A stretch of DNA of 64,000 nt. Origin: Marinifilum fragile JCM 15579 (lineage in GTDB: Bacteria; Bacteroidota; Bacteroidia; Bacteroidales; Marinifilaceae). Made by a program: the position numbers and the translations under genes. The stretch is from the NCBI RefSeq assembly GCF_001310955.1, contig NZ_BAZX01000002.1, forward strand, positions 266,581-330,580, read 5' to 3'. The notes under the pieces are model-generated. The model saw nothing but the letters and a program-made list of their open reading frames with translations. It had not been told where the DNA came from and searched no databases. Below are positions 18,201 through 26,784 of this stretch, in pieces; within the stretch, counting starts at the first letter, position 1, and every line of letters begins with the position of its first letter.

Positions 18201-19955
18201 TTTCTTGATTAGTTTTTTCGAGATTCTTGTTCCATCCTTCATGGCAAATGTAAGGATGTATATGCCTTTTGGCAGGCTGGATAAACTTAAGGAGGTTTGT
18301 CCGCTTTCTTCCAGAATTGGTTTCCCCGTTAGGTTTATAATCCTAACTTTTTCTACATTTTGTTGATTTGTCAGGTAAATGGTTCCGCTGCTAGGGTTGG
18401 GATAGAAAGCTGGGTTGGCATCATTGGCAAAATGATCATCTATACTTGTGGATCTATCTGTTATAAAAGCCCATTCCGTTTTATCCGAAATTCCAATAAA
18501 ATAATTGCCATTGGCATCCTTCACAGCCTTTTCATCAATTAAAATGTAATAGCTTTCACCTTCTTCCAATTCGTTGCTTAAACTAATTGTAATTACATTG
18601 TCATCATATTCAATGCTTGAATTGGCAGCTCCCAAATATTGTATCAGTTCGTTCTCAGAATTGTAAATTTTGAATCCATCGCTATTATTTCCGGCACTTA
18701 CAGAACGATTAAAGTCCATGCTGATTTTAATATCAGTGTTCACATTTTCAGCTTCATTTAGAGGAACTCTGGCTATGATTTCAAGAGGGTCCAGTACCAT
18801 ATTACCAGTTGAAAAGGCCCAGCTGTAATTGTTGTCTATTCCTTTAAAATATTCCCCATCGTTACTTTTAATGGCATTGCTTTCTATTTTGATATAGTAA
18901 CTATTTCCAGACTTAAAATTATTGTAAGGAAGTATTTTAACAGTTTTGCCATCGAAAGTAACCAATGAAGTATTACTCATTTTAATGGTTTCGAAAATGC
19001 CATTATCATCCTTGTTGTGAATGATTAAATTTCCTTCCCCTGGCAATACCTCCTGAGTGAAATTGATTATTAATTCAGCATTCACCTCCACATTAGATGT
19101 GTTGTTTACAGGAATACTTGAAGTAATATTGAATTGGTCGGGGCTTTCATTTAACCAAATATAATTGACATATTCCGGATGGTCTATAAACGGATTTCTA
19201 TTCCCCTGAATTTCGTAGATTTTTTCATTGCGATTACGTTCCCATTCACTTACGGGATCTTGTTTGTGCCATTCCAATAAGGTTGACTTTCGACCATGAA
19301 CAGTTTGACCTGAATTGAAAAGGCTCATGTTATTGGTCATCTCACAATCAGGTTCTTCATTGGTTCCTTCATAACGTACTGTCATGTAGAAAATCATTCG
19401 GGCAACATCACCTTTCACTTCATCCCTTGGTTCCCATGAATCTCCATCGGAATAACAGCCTGTTGCTTCAGAGTTCTGCTTTCCTCCATTATCAAAAAAC
19501 TTGTTCCATCGATCGGTATTTACACTTCTGTCTGCAGGACGTAAAGCATGTATATCGGTGGCAGCTCCAGGATCGTTATATGGATTGCCTAAGCCATAGG
19601 ATTTTGCCCAAATGTGTTCTCGGTTCCAAGAATCTGGATCGTTACTTTGCCCATCATCTTGTCGCGATTTTTTTTCACTCCTACCTGTATATATTAGAAT
19701 TAGATTGTCCGGATTGTTTGGGTCTTCATCTGTTTGTTTTAATGCATCCCAAACGTTTGGATTGCCACTGCTGTATCCAAGTACTTTTTGTGATTTAATA
19801 ATATTGTGAAGAGTGGTTTTTAATTCTTCTCCTGATTTACCTTCAGCATTTTGGTAATATTGCTCAACAGAAATTTGTGCCAATGTAGAAAATACATTAG
19901 CTAAAAGAAAAATTAGTATATAGAGTTTTGTGCGTAGAATTCTAATCATATACAA
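18198..19955 (-). CDS. Secreted endonuclease I with Ig-like domains and T9SS sorting signal
   Basis: The 585-residue protein has a signal peptide (about 1-26, ending STLAQ). The endonuclease I domain (about 30-275) carries NREHIWAKSYG, DIHALRPADRSVN and NPFIDHPEYV. Two Big_5-type Ig-like domains follow (about 285-385 and 390-490, each with 'INFTQ/SMDFNRSV' and 'WAFST/ITD'). A type IX secretion C-terminal domain ends it (FYPNPSSGTIYL through ISKKLIKK). It is thus predicted to be exported by the T9SS and released or attached to the surface. Together with the lipid-anchored paralogue it gives the cell two extracellular DNases with different locations. Confidence 0.93.
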   Translation of the reverse strand: MYMIRILRTKLYILIFLLANVFSTLAQISVEQYYQNAEGKSGEELKTTLHNIIKSQKVLGYSSGNPNVWDALKQTDEDPNNPDNLILIYTGRSEKKSRQDDGQSNDPDSWNREHIWAKSYGLGNPYNDPGAATDIHALRPADRSVNTDRWNKFFDNGGKQNSEATGCYSDGDSWEPRDEVKGDVARMIFYMTVRYEGTNEEPDCEMTNNMSLFNSGQTVHGRKSTLLEWHKQDPVSEWERNRNEKIYEIQGNRNPFIDHPEYVNYIWLNESPDQFNITSSIPVNNTSNVEVNAELIINFTQEVLPGEGNLIIHNKDDNGIFETIKMSNTSLVTFDGKTVKILPYNNFKSGNSYYIKIESNAIKSNDGEYFKGIDNNYSWAFSTGNMVLDPLEIIARVPLNEAENVNTDIKISMDFNRSVSAGNNSDGFKIYNSENELIQYLGAANSSIEYDDNVITISLSNELEEGESYYILIDEKAVKDANGNYFIGISDKTEWAFITDRSTSIDDHFANDANPAFYPNPSSGTIYLTNQQNVEKVRIINLTGKPILEESGQTSLSLSSLPKGIYILTFAMKDGTRISKKLIKK

Positions 19956-20125
19956 ATCCTTAGTACGTTATTAATACCTTGGTTGATAGCATAAAAATGG
20001 TTGTGGTTGTATATACTACGAACAAATCACAGAAAAGTGACTACAGTTGCACGGAATATTGAGGCCAAATTATGAAATATCTGCTAGATGGCCTTATTTT
20101 TCAATAATATTTTGATGAAAAAGAC

Positions 20126-20151
20126 ATAAAAAAATCCCGCCGAAGCGGGAT
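20126..20151 (-). terminator. Terminator of the MFS transporter gene
   Basis: On the minus strand ATCCCGC-TTCG-GCGGGAT is a classic tetraloop hairpin followed by a T-run. It lies 30 bases after the stop at 20185. Confidence 0.9.
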
Positions 20152-20184
20152 CAAGAATTGTTAACCATTTTGCGATGGTAATTC

Positions 20185-21624
20185 TTAAGACTTTTTATTT
20201 AATAGTAATTTATCGTAGAAATAAAGTGCAACTACGGCAAATAAACCAATTGCTAAAATCACATACCAGATGTTACCTGGATTGTAGGTATTCCAAAGAA
20301 ATTGAGTCAATTCACTTTGGTTCATACCCATTAATTCGCCAGCTCTATTAAAATATTCAGTAGCAGAAAAATCTTTAGAGATAGCAGGGATATCCAAACC
20401 TCTTTTTTCAACTTCTTTAACCAATAGAGTTACCTTATCTGACATGCTACCGTATACATTACCCGAGATTACACCACCAAGAGTACTACCTGCAAATACA
20501 GGCAAGAATGAACATCCCATGTATAATCCAACTTTATCTTTTGGCGCAATTCTACCAATGTATTCCGTAATTTTTGGAGAACTGGCCATTTCACCAATCG
20601 AGAAAATAAAGATCGCTGTAATTACAAACAATACATTTTGAGTGTAAAGAGTTAATGCCATACCAATGGTACAAACTAAAATTCCACCCATCATAGCCTT
20701 CAATGGTTTTAGCTTCATAACAATGGATGAAATGATAATCTGGAAGATGATGATGAACATGGCATCGAAGTTTACGATAAATTCTGAGTCCATTTGACCA
20801 CCTTGACCATAAGTTTCAGTTACTGCTGGTATAAAACCTTCGAAGAAGTTGTAAATCGAAGAGGTATCAACCCATTGTGTAATAAATACCGGTAAGGTAA
20901 AGAACAATTGATAGTACATACTCCAGAATGCTGCGACAAGAAGAAGGAAAATCACGAATTTAATATCGCTAATTGCTGTTGCAATATTCTTAAATACATT
21001 GCCAATTGCTTCTCCTAATGATTCTTGTTTCACTTCTCTTTCAGGTTCCTTGTAGAACAGAATCAGGATGAAGTTGATTAAGATTACACCAGCTGAAATA
21101 TAAAATACTGTAGTGTATCCACTGTCTTTATAAGCAAGTGTTACCAATGGTCCAATAAAGGCACCAATGTTAACCATCATGTAAAAGATTCCAAAGCCAA
21201 TTGATGAGGTTTCTTCATCAGTTGTTTTTGCTACCGTAGCTGATATAATAGGCTTAAATAAAGCTGCACCTAATGCCAAATATAGATACATGGCAAAAAC
21301 TCCGGCAAAAGTATTAAATAGAGGCAAGGCAATAAAGGCTGTACTATATACAACAAATGAAATCCCTAAAACACGTTTGTATCCGTATTTGTCGGCAATT
21401 GCACCGGTAATTACAGGAAGGAAATATAAAATACCTGTACCAACTCCCATAATTATTCCTTTTTGTGCTTGCGATAATCCCAGAGCTCCAATATCTGTTG
21501 ATCCTGTCAGGTAGTTGGCAAATAACATGAAAAAGCCATACCATGCCCATCGTTCGAAAAGTTCAATGGTGTTGGCTACCCAAAAGGTTCTGGGAAATTT
21601 TTTAAATACTTTAGTGATACTCAT
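20185..21624 (-). CDS. MFS transporter related to the POT/PTR peptide family
   Basis: The 479-residue protein has about 12-14 hydrophobic segments. Its first helix carries ELFERWAWYG, close to the ExxERFxYYG motif of proton-dependent oligopeptide transporters. GAIADKYGYKRVLG is the MFS loop 2-3 motif, and a soluble insertion lies near residues 255-280. Substrate assignment to peptides is a guess from the motif; other small molecules are possible. It follows the PAP2 gene by 42 bases on the same strand and ends in a strong terminator, so the two may be cotranscribed. Confidence 0.85.
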   Translation of the reverse strand: MSITKVFKKFPRTFWVANTIELFERWAWYGFFMLFANYLTGSTDIGALGLSQAQKGIIMGVGTGILYFLPVITGAIADKYGYKRVLGISFVVYSTAFIALPLFNTFAGVFAMYLYLALGAALFKPIISATVAKTTDEETSSIGFGIFYMMVNIGAFIGPLVTLAYKDSGYTTVFYISAGVILINFILILFYKEPEREVKQESLGEAIGNVFKNIATAISDIKFVIFLLLVAAFWSMYYQLFFTLPVFITQWVDTSSIYNFFEGFIPAVTETYGQGGQMDSEFIVNFDAMFIIIFQIIISSIVMKLKPLKAMMGGILVCTIGMALTLYTQNVLFVITAIFIFSIGEMASSPKITEYIGRIAPKDKVGLYMGCSFLPVFAGSTLGGVISGNVYGSMSDKVTLLVKEVEKRGLDIPAISKDFSATEYFNRAGELMGMNQSELTQFLWNTYNPGNIWYVILAIGLFAVVALYFYDKLLLNKKS

Positions 21625-21666
21625 AACTAAGAAGTTTTTGGTTGTGTAGGTTGTTTCGGTTGTTGT

Positions 21667-22410
21667 TTAAAATTTGATTACAATTCCATTTCCACTAAAC
21701 AATACTCTCTGATTTTTACGTTTGTGAAAATAAAGGCCTGCAAAATAGCCAATTCCTCCGCCTAAAACAACATCTGAGAACCAGTGTCTGTTTCTGTACA
21801 TTCTGGATAAACTTACCGATGCTGGAATTACATAGATCCATTTGCTGTATTCTTCGGCAAAAGGAGTAAACACAGACCATGCAACAAATGAATGCCCGGA
21901 CGGAAAAGATTTGTTATTGTTATCGTTTCCCCCAAAAGCATCAAAATGCATACTGCCATACATCTGATAAGGACGAGAACGACCTGCAATAATTTTAATT
22001 CCTTCAGTTAATATTGCTCCGGTAACCAAAGCTTTCGCAGAGTTTAGTGCTGTATTGGAAAGTCTTTCGTCTTTTATAATTGTACCAATTGCCCATGTAG
22101 CCACTATCGAAGGTGCAATGATCTTTTTTTCACCAAATTCATTAAAGAAATTTGTGTATTTGTCGCCAAAAGCAAATTGATTGTGCCTAATTCTGTCATT
22201 GGCCCATTCGTCCATCAAGAAAGCACCACCAAGTAAACTTCCAAAAATAATTAGGTTCTTGCTACTAAAAACTTCTTTGCCTAAGCCTGGGTTTAGGATG
22301 TTTCTTGAATTTTTAAAATAGGGAATAGAATCTTGTGGAACAGGATTAAAACCTTTTGATTGGATTGTGATGACCAAAAGAGTTAGAAGTATTAGTAGCT
22401 TATTTTTCAC
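21667..22410 (-). CDS. PAP2-family membrane-associated phosphatase
   Basis: The 247-residue protein has a signal peptide (about 1-20) and the three PAP2 motifs: the 'GRSRPYQ' motif 1, KSFPSGHSFVAW (motif 2, catalytic His) and SLSRMYRNRHWFSDVVLGG (motif 3). Family members hydrolyse lipid phosphates such as phosphatidic acid, phosphatidylglycerol phosphate or undecaprenyl pyrophosphate. The signal peptide and the short hydrophobic content suggest periplasmic action. It could start a two-gene unit with the MFS transporter. Confidence 0.9.
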   Translation of the reverse strand: MKNKLLILLTLLVITIQSKGFNPVPQDSIPYFKNSRNILNPGLGKEVFSSKNLIIFGSLLGGAFLMDEWANDRIRHNQFAFGDKYTNFFNEFGEKKIIAPSIVATWAIGTIIKDERLSNTALNSAKALVTGAILTEGIKIIAGRSRPYQMYGSMHFDAFGGNDNNNKSFPSGHSFVAWSVFTPFAEEYSKWIYVIPASVSLSRMYRNRHWFSDVVLGGGIGYFAGLYFHKRKNQRVLFSGNGIVIKF

Positions 22411-22474
22411 GGGTCAAATTTTTGAACCCAACAAAAATAGAAGATTTTTTGAATTGGAAAGGAGGGATATGAAA

Positions 22475-22500
22475 AAAGCCACCCAAATTGGATGGCTTTT
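22475..22500 (-). terminator. Terminator after the tRNA-Asn remnant
   Basis: On the minus strand the arms AAGCCATCC and GGGTGGCTT pair (one G-T pair) around AATTT and are followed by T residues. It is a near copy of the terminator at 22891-22920 and belongs to the direct repeat that flanks the GIY-YIG gene. Confidence 0.75.
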
Positions 22501-22506
22501 CTTTTG

Positions 22507-22562
22507 CTCCCCCTCTAGGACTTGAAACTATCCCGAAGCCTCGGGACTGATTAAAAGTCAGG
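22507..22562 (-). pseudogene. Broken 3' part of tRNA-Asn
   Basis: On the minus strand the sequence begins CCTGACTTTTAATCAG, matching the tRNA-Asn anticodon arm with the anticodon GTT changed to TTT. The variable loop and 5' side of the T-arm are replaced by a hairpin, CCCGA-ggct-TCGGG. It ends with the tRNA T-loop and acceptor sequence TTCAAGTCCTAGAGGGGGAG. The 5' half of the tRNA is absent. It cannot fold as a tRNA. It is followed by the same terminator type as the intact gene. Confidence 0.85.
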
Positions 22563-22853
22563 ATCGATCTTTTGTAAAAGATCTTTAAATATTTTCTCGC
22601 CTTCGTTTGGAATTAATAGTTTTTCAATGAATTTACGGCTTTTCATGTTTTTGATTTTACGCTCCATTTTTAAGGCAATAGTTTTGTTGAGTCCTACTTC
22701 AAACCATTTTTTAAGTTCCCAAGGTATATGCTTAGAAGTGTACTTGTTGTCAATAGGATTATTGTGCATGAACATCCTTCTGGTAATATCGTTAGTATAA
22801 CCAATATAGTATTTGTCAGAAGAAGTAGAGTATAGTATGTAGATGCAAAACAT
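22551..22853 (-). CDS. GIY-YIG endonuclease-domain protein
   Basis: The 100-residue protein is a stand-alone GIY-YIG domain: YILYSTSSDKYYIGYTND at residues 5-22, a conserved R-R in 'ITRR', and a C-terminal helix with E (KMERKIKN). It resembles the small UPF0213-like Bacteroidota family that is often multicopy near tRNA and rRNA genes. Its last codons (PDF and stop) are supplied by the tRNA-Asn remnant, so the coding region reads into it. It lies between an intact tRNA-Asn and this remnant, suggesting a mobile or homing-like history. DNA repair or homing roles are unproven. Confidence 0.85.
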   Translation of the reverse strand: MFCIYILYSTSSDKYYIGYTNDITRRMFMHNNPIDNKYTSKHIPWELKKWFEVGLNKTIALKMERKIKNMKSRKFIEKLLIPNEGEKIFKDLLQKIDPDF

Positions 22854-22890
22854 GCATTGAATTTAGTAATAATTCTAAATTCATAAAACG

Positions 22891-22920
22891 AAAAAAACCA
22901 TCCAAATTGGATGGCTTTTT
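22891..22920 (-). terminator. Terminator of the tRNA-Asn pair
   Basis: On the minus strand CCATCC-AATTT-GGATGG is a perfect hairpin followed by seven T residues, immediately after the downstream tRNA-Asn. Confidence 0.8.
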
Positions 22921-22926
22921 CTTTTG

Positions 22927-23000
22927 CTCCCCCTCTAGGACTTGAACCTAGGACCCCCTGATTAACAGTCAGGTGCTCTAACCAGCTGAGCTAAGGAGGA
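22927..23000 (-). tRNA. tRNA-Asn (GTT), downstream copy
   Basis: The 74-base minus-strand sequence folds as a tRNA. The acceptor stem TCCTCCT pairs with AGGGGGA, and the D-arm holds AGCTCAGCTGGTTAGAGC. The anticodon arm CCTGACTGTTAATCAGG carries anticodon GTT, and the T-arm is CTAGGTTCAAGTCCTAG. CCA is not encoded. It is identical in sequence to the copy 47 bases upstream. Confidence 0.97.
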
Positions 23001-23047
23001 GTGTATAACTCCTAATATATTTTAAACCCATTAAGAAAGGTATTTTG

Positions 23048-23121
23048 CTCCCCCTCTAGGACTTGAACCTAGGACCCCCTGATTAACAGTCAGGTGCTCT
23101 AACCAGCTGAGCTAAGGAGGA
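23048..23121 (-). tRNA. tRNA-Asn (GTT), upstream copy
   Basis: Same 74-base sequence and cloverleaf as the neighbouring tRNA. Flanking bases are also partly repeated (GTATAACTCCTAAT occurs after both acceptor 5' ends, with two extra bases in one copy), so the pair arose by a local duplication of about 120 bases. It is the first tRNA of the transcript. Confidence 0.97.
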
Positions 23122-23168
23122 GTATAACTCCTAATTTTCCTCTACATCTCACGTTTGAACTGTGTTTC

Positions 23169-23218
23169 TTGAGGAAAATTGCGATGCAAAACTAACAGGT
23201 TTTCCTCAATAATGCAAC
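23169..23218 (-). promoter_or_regulatory. tRNA-Asn promoter within a perfect inverted repeat
   Basis: On the minus strand TAGTTTTG (23187-23194) fits the -7 consensus and GTTG lies 20 bases upstream at -33. A 10-bp perfect inverted repeat, TTGAGGAAAA (23169-23178) and TTTTCCTCAA (23200-23209), brackets the -7 box, leaving room for a repressor or a cruciform. Confidence 0.5.
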
Positions 23219-23446
23219 AGCTATTTCAATATTTTTTCAAAAAAGATTCATTTTTTTTCTCCCTGCATTCTGTGGAATAAACAGGATTTGTTCCTATCTA
23301 ATTGTTTATCAATATTGATGGGGAGTGAAGGGTGGAAAAGTAAGATTGTAGTAAAAATTTAAGAAATACAGTAAAGATTACTTCCGTATGTTGAAAAAGG
23401 CATATAAAAAACAGAATTTCCCTGCTTTCAGAGACGAATTTTATTG

Positions 23447-23454
23447 TAATTTTG
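23447..23454 (+). promoter_or_regulatory. Probable kbl -7 box
   Basis: TAATTTTG matches TAnnTTTG 47 bases before the kbl ATG. The -33 position shows only a weak TTTC, so support is partial. Confidence 0.4.
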
Positions 23455-23501
23455 GATAGTAATTTTCAAACGATAATTCAAATATCTAAAACAACACATA
23501 C

Positions 23502-24692
23502 ATGTACGGAAAATTCAAAGACTATCTTGCAGAAGAGATACAAGGCATTAAAGATGCAGGTTTGTACAAAAACGAGAGAATCATTACAACTCCTCAAGGA
23601 GCAGAAATTAAGGTGAACACTGGAGAGACAGTATTAAATTTCTGTGCGAATAATTACCTTGGATTATCATCACATCCACGTGTAATGGAAGGAGCTAAAA
23701 AAGCTTTAGATTCTCATGGTTATGGAATGTCTTCGGTTCGTTTTATCTGTGGAACTACAGATATTCACAAAGAATTAGAGCAAAAGATTGCTAAATTCTT
23801 CGGTATGGAAGATACCATTTTATATGCAGCTGCTTTTGATGCTAATGGTGGTGTTTTTGAGCCATTGTTTTCAAAGGATGATGCAATTATTTCAGATGAG
23901 TTAAATCACGCTTCTATTATTGATGGAGTTCGTTTGTGTAAAGCGGCTCGTTACCGTTACAAGCATGCTGATATGGCCGACTTGGAAGAACAATTAAAAG
24001 TTTCTCAAGCTCAGCGTTACCGTATCATCGTAACAGATGGTGTTTTCTCAATGGATGGTGATATCGCTAAATTGAATGAAATTTGCGATTTGGCTGACAA
24101 ATACAATGCATTGGTAATGGTTGATGATAGTCATGCATCAGGTTTTATTGGTGATACTGGCCGTGGAACTCACGAATACCACAAATGTATGGATCGTGTA
24201 GATATCATTACTTCTACATTAGGAAAAGCATTAGGTGGAGCATTAGGTGGATTTACTACTGGTAAGGCTGAAATTATCGATATGTTGCGTCAACGTTCAC
24301 GTCCTTATTTGTTCTCAAACTCATTGTCTCCGGTAATTGTTGGTGCTTCTATCGCAGTATTCGATATGTTGAGCGAATCAACTGAGTTGAGAGATAAAGT
24401 AATCTGGAATGCTCAATATTTCCGCGAAGGATTATTAAAGGCTGGTTTCGATGTGAAGCCATCCGATTCTGCAATTAACGCTTTGATGTTATACGATGCA
24501 GTACTTTCTCAGCAATTTGCTGCTAAATTGTTGGATGAAGGAATTTATGTAATCGGATTCTATTATCCAGTTGTACCAAAAGGACAAGCTCGTATTCGTA
24601 TTCAGCTTTCGGCTGCACACGAAAAAGAGCACTTGGATAAAGCTTTGGAAGCATTTATCAAGATTGGTAAAGAACTAAAAGTGATCGAATAG
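23502..24692 (+). CDS. kbl: Glycine C-acetyltransferase (2-amino-3-ketobutyrate CoA ligase)
   Basis: The 396-residue PLP enzyme belongs to the alpha-oxoamine synthase family: [66 protein letters not shown], and the PLP lysine in [15 protein letters not shown]. The '[17 protein letters not shown]' and 'RGTHEY' features favour Kbl over BioF or serine palmitoyltransferase. It cleaves 2-amino-3-ketobutyrate with CoA to glycine and acetyl-CoA in threonine catabolism. No threonine dehydrogenase gene is next to it. It is a single-gene unit with its own terminator. Confidence 0.95.
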   Translation: MYGKFKDYLAEEIQGIKDAGLYKNERIITTPQGAEIKVNTGETVLNFCANNYLGLSSHPRVMEGAKKALDSHGYGMSSVRFICGTTDIHKELEQKIAKFFGMEDTILYAAAFDANGGVFEPLFSKDDAIISDELNHASIIDGVRLCKAARYRYKHADMADLEEQLKVSQAQRYRIIVTDGVFSMDGDIAKLNEICDLADKYNALVMVDDSHASGFIGDTGRGTHEYHKCMDRVDIITSTLGKALGGALGGFTTGKAEIIDMLRQRSRPYLFSNSLSPVIVGASIAVFDMLSESTELRDKVIWNAQYFREGLLKAGFDVKPSDSAINALMLYDAVLSQQFAAKLLDEGIYVIGFYYPVVPKGQARIRIQLSAAHEKEHLDKALEAFIKIGKELKVIE

Positions 24693-24710
24693 AACACACA
24701 ATAAAATATT

Positions 24711-24746
24711 GAAACCGGAGGCTAATTTGAGTTTCCGGTTTTTTTA
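24711..24746 (+). terminator. Terminator of kbl
   Basis: Arms AAACCGGA and TCCGGTTT with a 12-base loop, followed by a T-run, lie 20 bases after the kbl stop. Confidence 0.85.
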
Positions 24747-24778
24747 TAATTTAGTTCCATCAAATTAATGAAGTGAAG

Positions 24779-25435
24779 ATGATCAAGCGATATTTATTCT
24801 TGTTTTTAGTTCTGAGTTTTTCTTTTGAATCTTATTCTCAGTACTACAAAGATCAAAACTATTTTATTGGTGGATCAATGGGTTATCAATTGCCTTTAGG
24901 TGATTTTGGAGATCAGGCAAATGGAGGTCCAAACTTTCGTTTGACTGGGAGAAAAATGCTGAACAAGAAATTAAGTGTTGGTGCAGAATTGTCTTTTAGT
25001 CTGCTAGGACAAGATAAATTCTGGGATGGAAGCCATTTGGGAAGTTATGATGTAAGCTATAATATTGGTTCAGCATTGCTACGAGCATCATACTATTGTG
25101 ATGCTTGGGACAGAGATTTTAAGCCTTATGCCTCCCTTGCTTTTGGATATTTCTATTATCGGAATGAAATAGATTATACAGCTTCTTCCTTAGGGTCAAG
25201 CAACGATAAGCGAACTATTACTGAAAATAAAGTTGGTTTGGCTCCAAATATTGGATTTTTATATCACATATCTGATACATGGAGCTTTGATATGAATCTG
25301 AGGTATACATATATCCCTAACTTTCCTGATTCGGTTATAGCGAAGGATGAAAATGGAGAGAATTATCAATATTATTTAGGATTCGATAAAATATCACTCC
25401 CCGAATTATCAATAGGTTTCTTCTACAGGTTTTAA
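24779..25435 (+). CDS. Outer-membrane beta-barrel protein (porin-like family)
   Basis: From the ATG at 24779 the protein has 218 residues; a GTG two codons upstream is an alternative. It has a signal peptide (ending SYSQ). Alternating hydrophobic strands follow, such as SVGAELSFSLLG and LLRASYYCDAW, and the C-terminal strand ELSIGFFYRF ends in phenylalanine, as expected of an eight-stranded OmpA-like or 'outer membrane beta-barrel' protein. The precise role is unknown. Its end overlaps the convergent kinase gene by four bases. Confidence 0.8.
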   Translation: MIKRYLFLFLVLSFSFESYSQYYKDQNYFIGGSMGYQLPLGDFGDQANGGPNFRLTGRKMLNKKLSVGAELSFSLLGQDKFWDGSHLGSYDVSYNIGSALLRASYYCDAWDRDFKPYASLAFGYFYYRNEIDYTASSLGSSNDKRTITENKVGLAPNIGFLYHISDTWSFDMNLRYTYIPNFPDSVIAKDENGENYQYYLGFDKISLPELSIGFFYRF

Positions 25436-26046
25436 AATAGTCCATGAATCTTTGCTTCAACTTTATCCACAATACTGTTTAAATCAGCTGGATTTTCAAG
25501 GAAATCGATGTTGTCAGCATCCACAATTAGCAAATTTCCATTTTTGTAGTTGGAAATCCAGTTTTCATATCTGTTATTCAAGTTCTTCAAATAATCCAAG
25601 CGGATAGTTTCTTCGTAATCGCGACCTCTTTTTTGAATTTGATTAACCAGCGTAGGCACCGAAGAACGCAAGTATATTAATAAATCGGGTGCCTGAACCA
25701 TTGAACTCATTAGTTGAAACAGGTTACAATAGTTTTTAAAGTCGCGTTCCGACATTAAACCCATATCGAATAGGTTAGGAGCAAATATTTTGGCGTCCTC
25801 GAAAATGGTACGATCCTGTACCACATTTTTTCCCGAATTACGGATTTCCATAATCTGGTTAAAGCGGCTTTTTAGGAAATAGATCTGCAAATTGAATGAC
25901 CAACGTTGCATGTCGTCGTAAAAATCATTCAGGTAAGGATTTTCATCCACATCTTCATAATGAGCTTCCCATTTGTAATGTTTAGCTAATAATTCTGTTA
26001 AAGTAGTTTTTCCTGATCCGATGTTACCAGCTACGGCTATATGCAT
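25432..26046 (-). CDS. Deoxynucleoside kinase, copy 2
   Basis: The 204-residue protein has the dNK fold: P-loop AGNIGSGKTTL (residues 5-15), the acidic pair EDVDENPY, the DRT motif in VVQDRTIFEDAKIFA, and the arginine-rich LID in KRGRDYEETIRLDYL. Such kinases phosphorylate deoxyadenosine, deoxyguanosine or other deoxynucleosides in salvage; Bacteroidota commonly carry one or two. It follows a close paralogue by 23 bases on the same strand, so the two are cotranscribed. Substrate specificity of each copy cannot be told from sequence inspection. Confidence 0.92.
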   Translation of the reverse strand: MHIAVAGNIGSGKTTLTELLAKHYKWEAHYEDVDENPYLNDFYDDMQRWSFNLQIYFLKSRFNQIMEIRNSGKNVVQDRTIFEDAKIFAPNLFDMGLMSERDFKNYCNLFQLMSSMVQAPDLLIYLRSSVPTLVNQIQKRGRDYEETIRLDYLKNLNNRYENWISNYKNGNLLIVDADNIDFLENPADLNSIVDKVEAKIHGLF

Positions 26047-26069
26047 TGTATTATAATTATCTGTTACAA

Positions 26070-26684
26070 TTAAAAAAGTCCATGAAGTTGAGCATCTATT
26101 TTAGTGATTACAGAGCTCAAATCTTTGGGGTTATTTAGAAAGTCAATATCATCAACATCAATGATTAAAAGTTTCCCGTTTTTATAACCATTGATCCAGG
26201 CTTCATATCTTTCATTCAATCTCTTTAAGTAATCCAATCGAATGGTTTCTTCATAATCACGACCTCTGGCCTGAATGTGTTCTACTAGTGTAGAAATAGA
26301 AGCTCTTAGATAGATCAATAAATCAGGTGGTTGAATTAAAGAACTCATAATATTGAAGAGAGACAAGTAATTGTCAAAATCTCTTTTAGGCATCAAATTC
26401 ATTGATTCAAGGTTTGGAGCAAATATGTATGCATCCTCATATATTGTTCTATCCTGTATGATATCTTTCCCAGATTCGCGTAAAGCTAAAACCTGATTGA
26501 ATCTGCTATTTAAAAAATGGATTTGCAAGGCGAACGACCAACGATTCATATTATCGTAAAAGTCATTTAAATATGGATTGTCGTCCACATCTTCGAAATG
26601 AGCTTCCCAGCCGTAATGTTTTGCTAATAATCCAGCCAGAGTTGTTTTTCCGGCACCAATGTTTCCCGCTACAGCAATGTGCAT
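26070..26684 (-). CDS. Deoxynucleoside kinase, copy 1
   Basis: Also 204 residues, with AGNIGAGKTTL, EDVDDNPY, IIQDRTIYEDAYIFA and the LID QARGRDYEETIRLDYL. It is clearly a tandem duplicate of the next gene, differing mainly in the middle (LALRESGKD versus IMEIRNSGKN) and the C-terminal half. In bacteria with paired dNKs, the two subunits can differ in purine preference or form a heterodimer. The pair would complement the secreted nucleases and dgt in this window in deoxynucleotide turnover, though that link is only inferred. Confidence 0.92.
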   Translation of the reverse strand: MHIAVAGNIGAGKTTLAGLLAKHYGWEAHFEDVDDNPYLNDFYDNMNRWSFALQIHFLNSRFNQVLALRESGKDIIQDRTIYEDAYIFAPNLESMNLMPKRDFDNYLSLFNIMSSLIQPPDLLIYLRASISTLVEHIQARGRDYEETIRLDYLKRLNERYEAWINGYKNGKLLIIDVDDIDFLNNPKDLSSVITKIDAQLHGLF

Positions 26685-26784
26685 GTTTATGTTTAATTAT
26701 TAGTGGAAAAATGCAACTAAAATTAGTAATATTTTTTTGGATATCAATTCCTTATTAATTAGAATAAATGTACTTGGTTTTTAA

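Larger units (their letters stand above)
23122..23501. other. Divergent intergenic region, tRNA-Asn / kbl
   Basis: It holds the tRNA promoter with its inverted repeat and the kbl -7 box at 23447-23454. I see no gene in the 380 bases. Confidence 0.6.

Noticed and set aside
23502..24692. Second serine palmitoyltransferase
   Set aside because: The motifs [17 protein letters not shown] and [12 protein letters not shown] fit glycine C-acetyltransferase rather than the YPFFR/TFSKSMAS pattern of the 50952-52159 gene.
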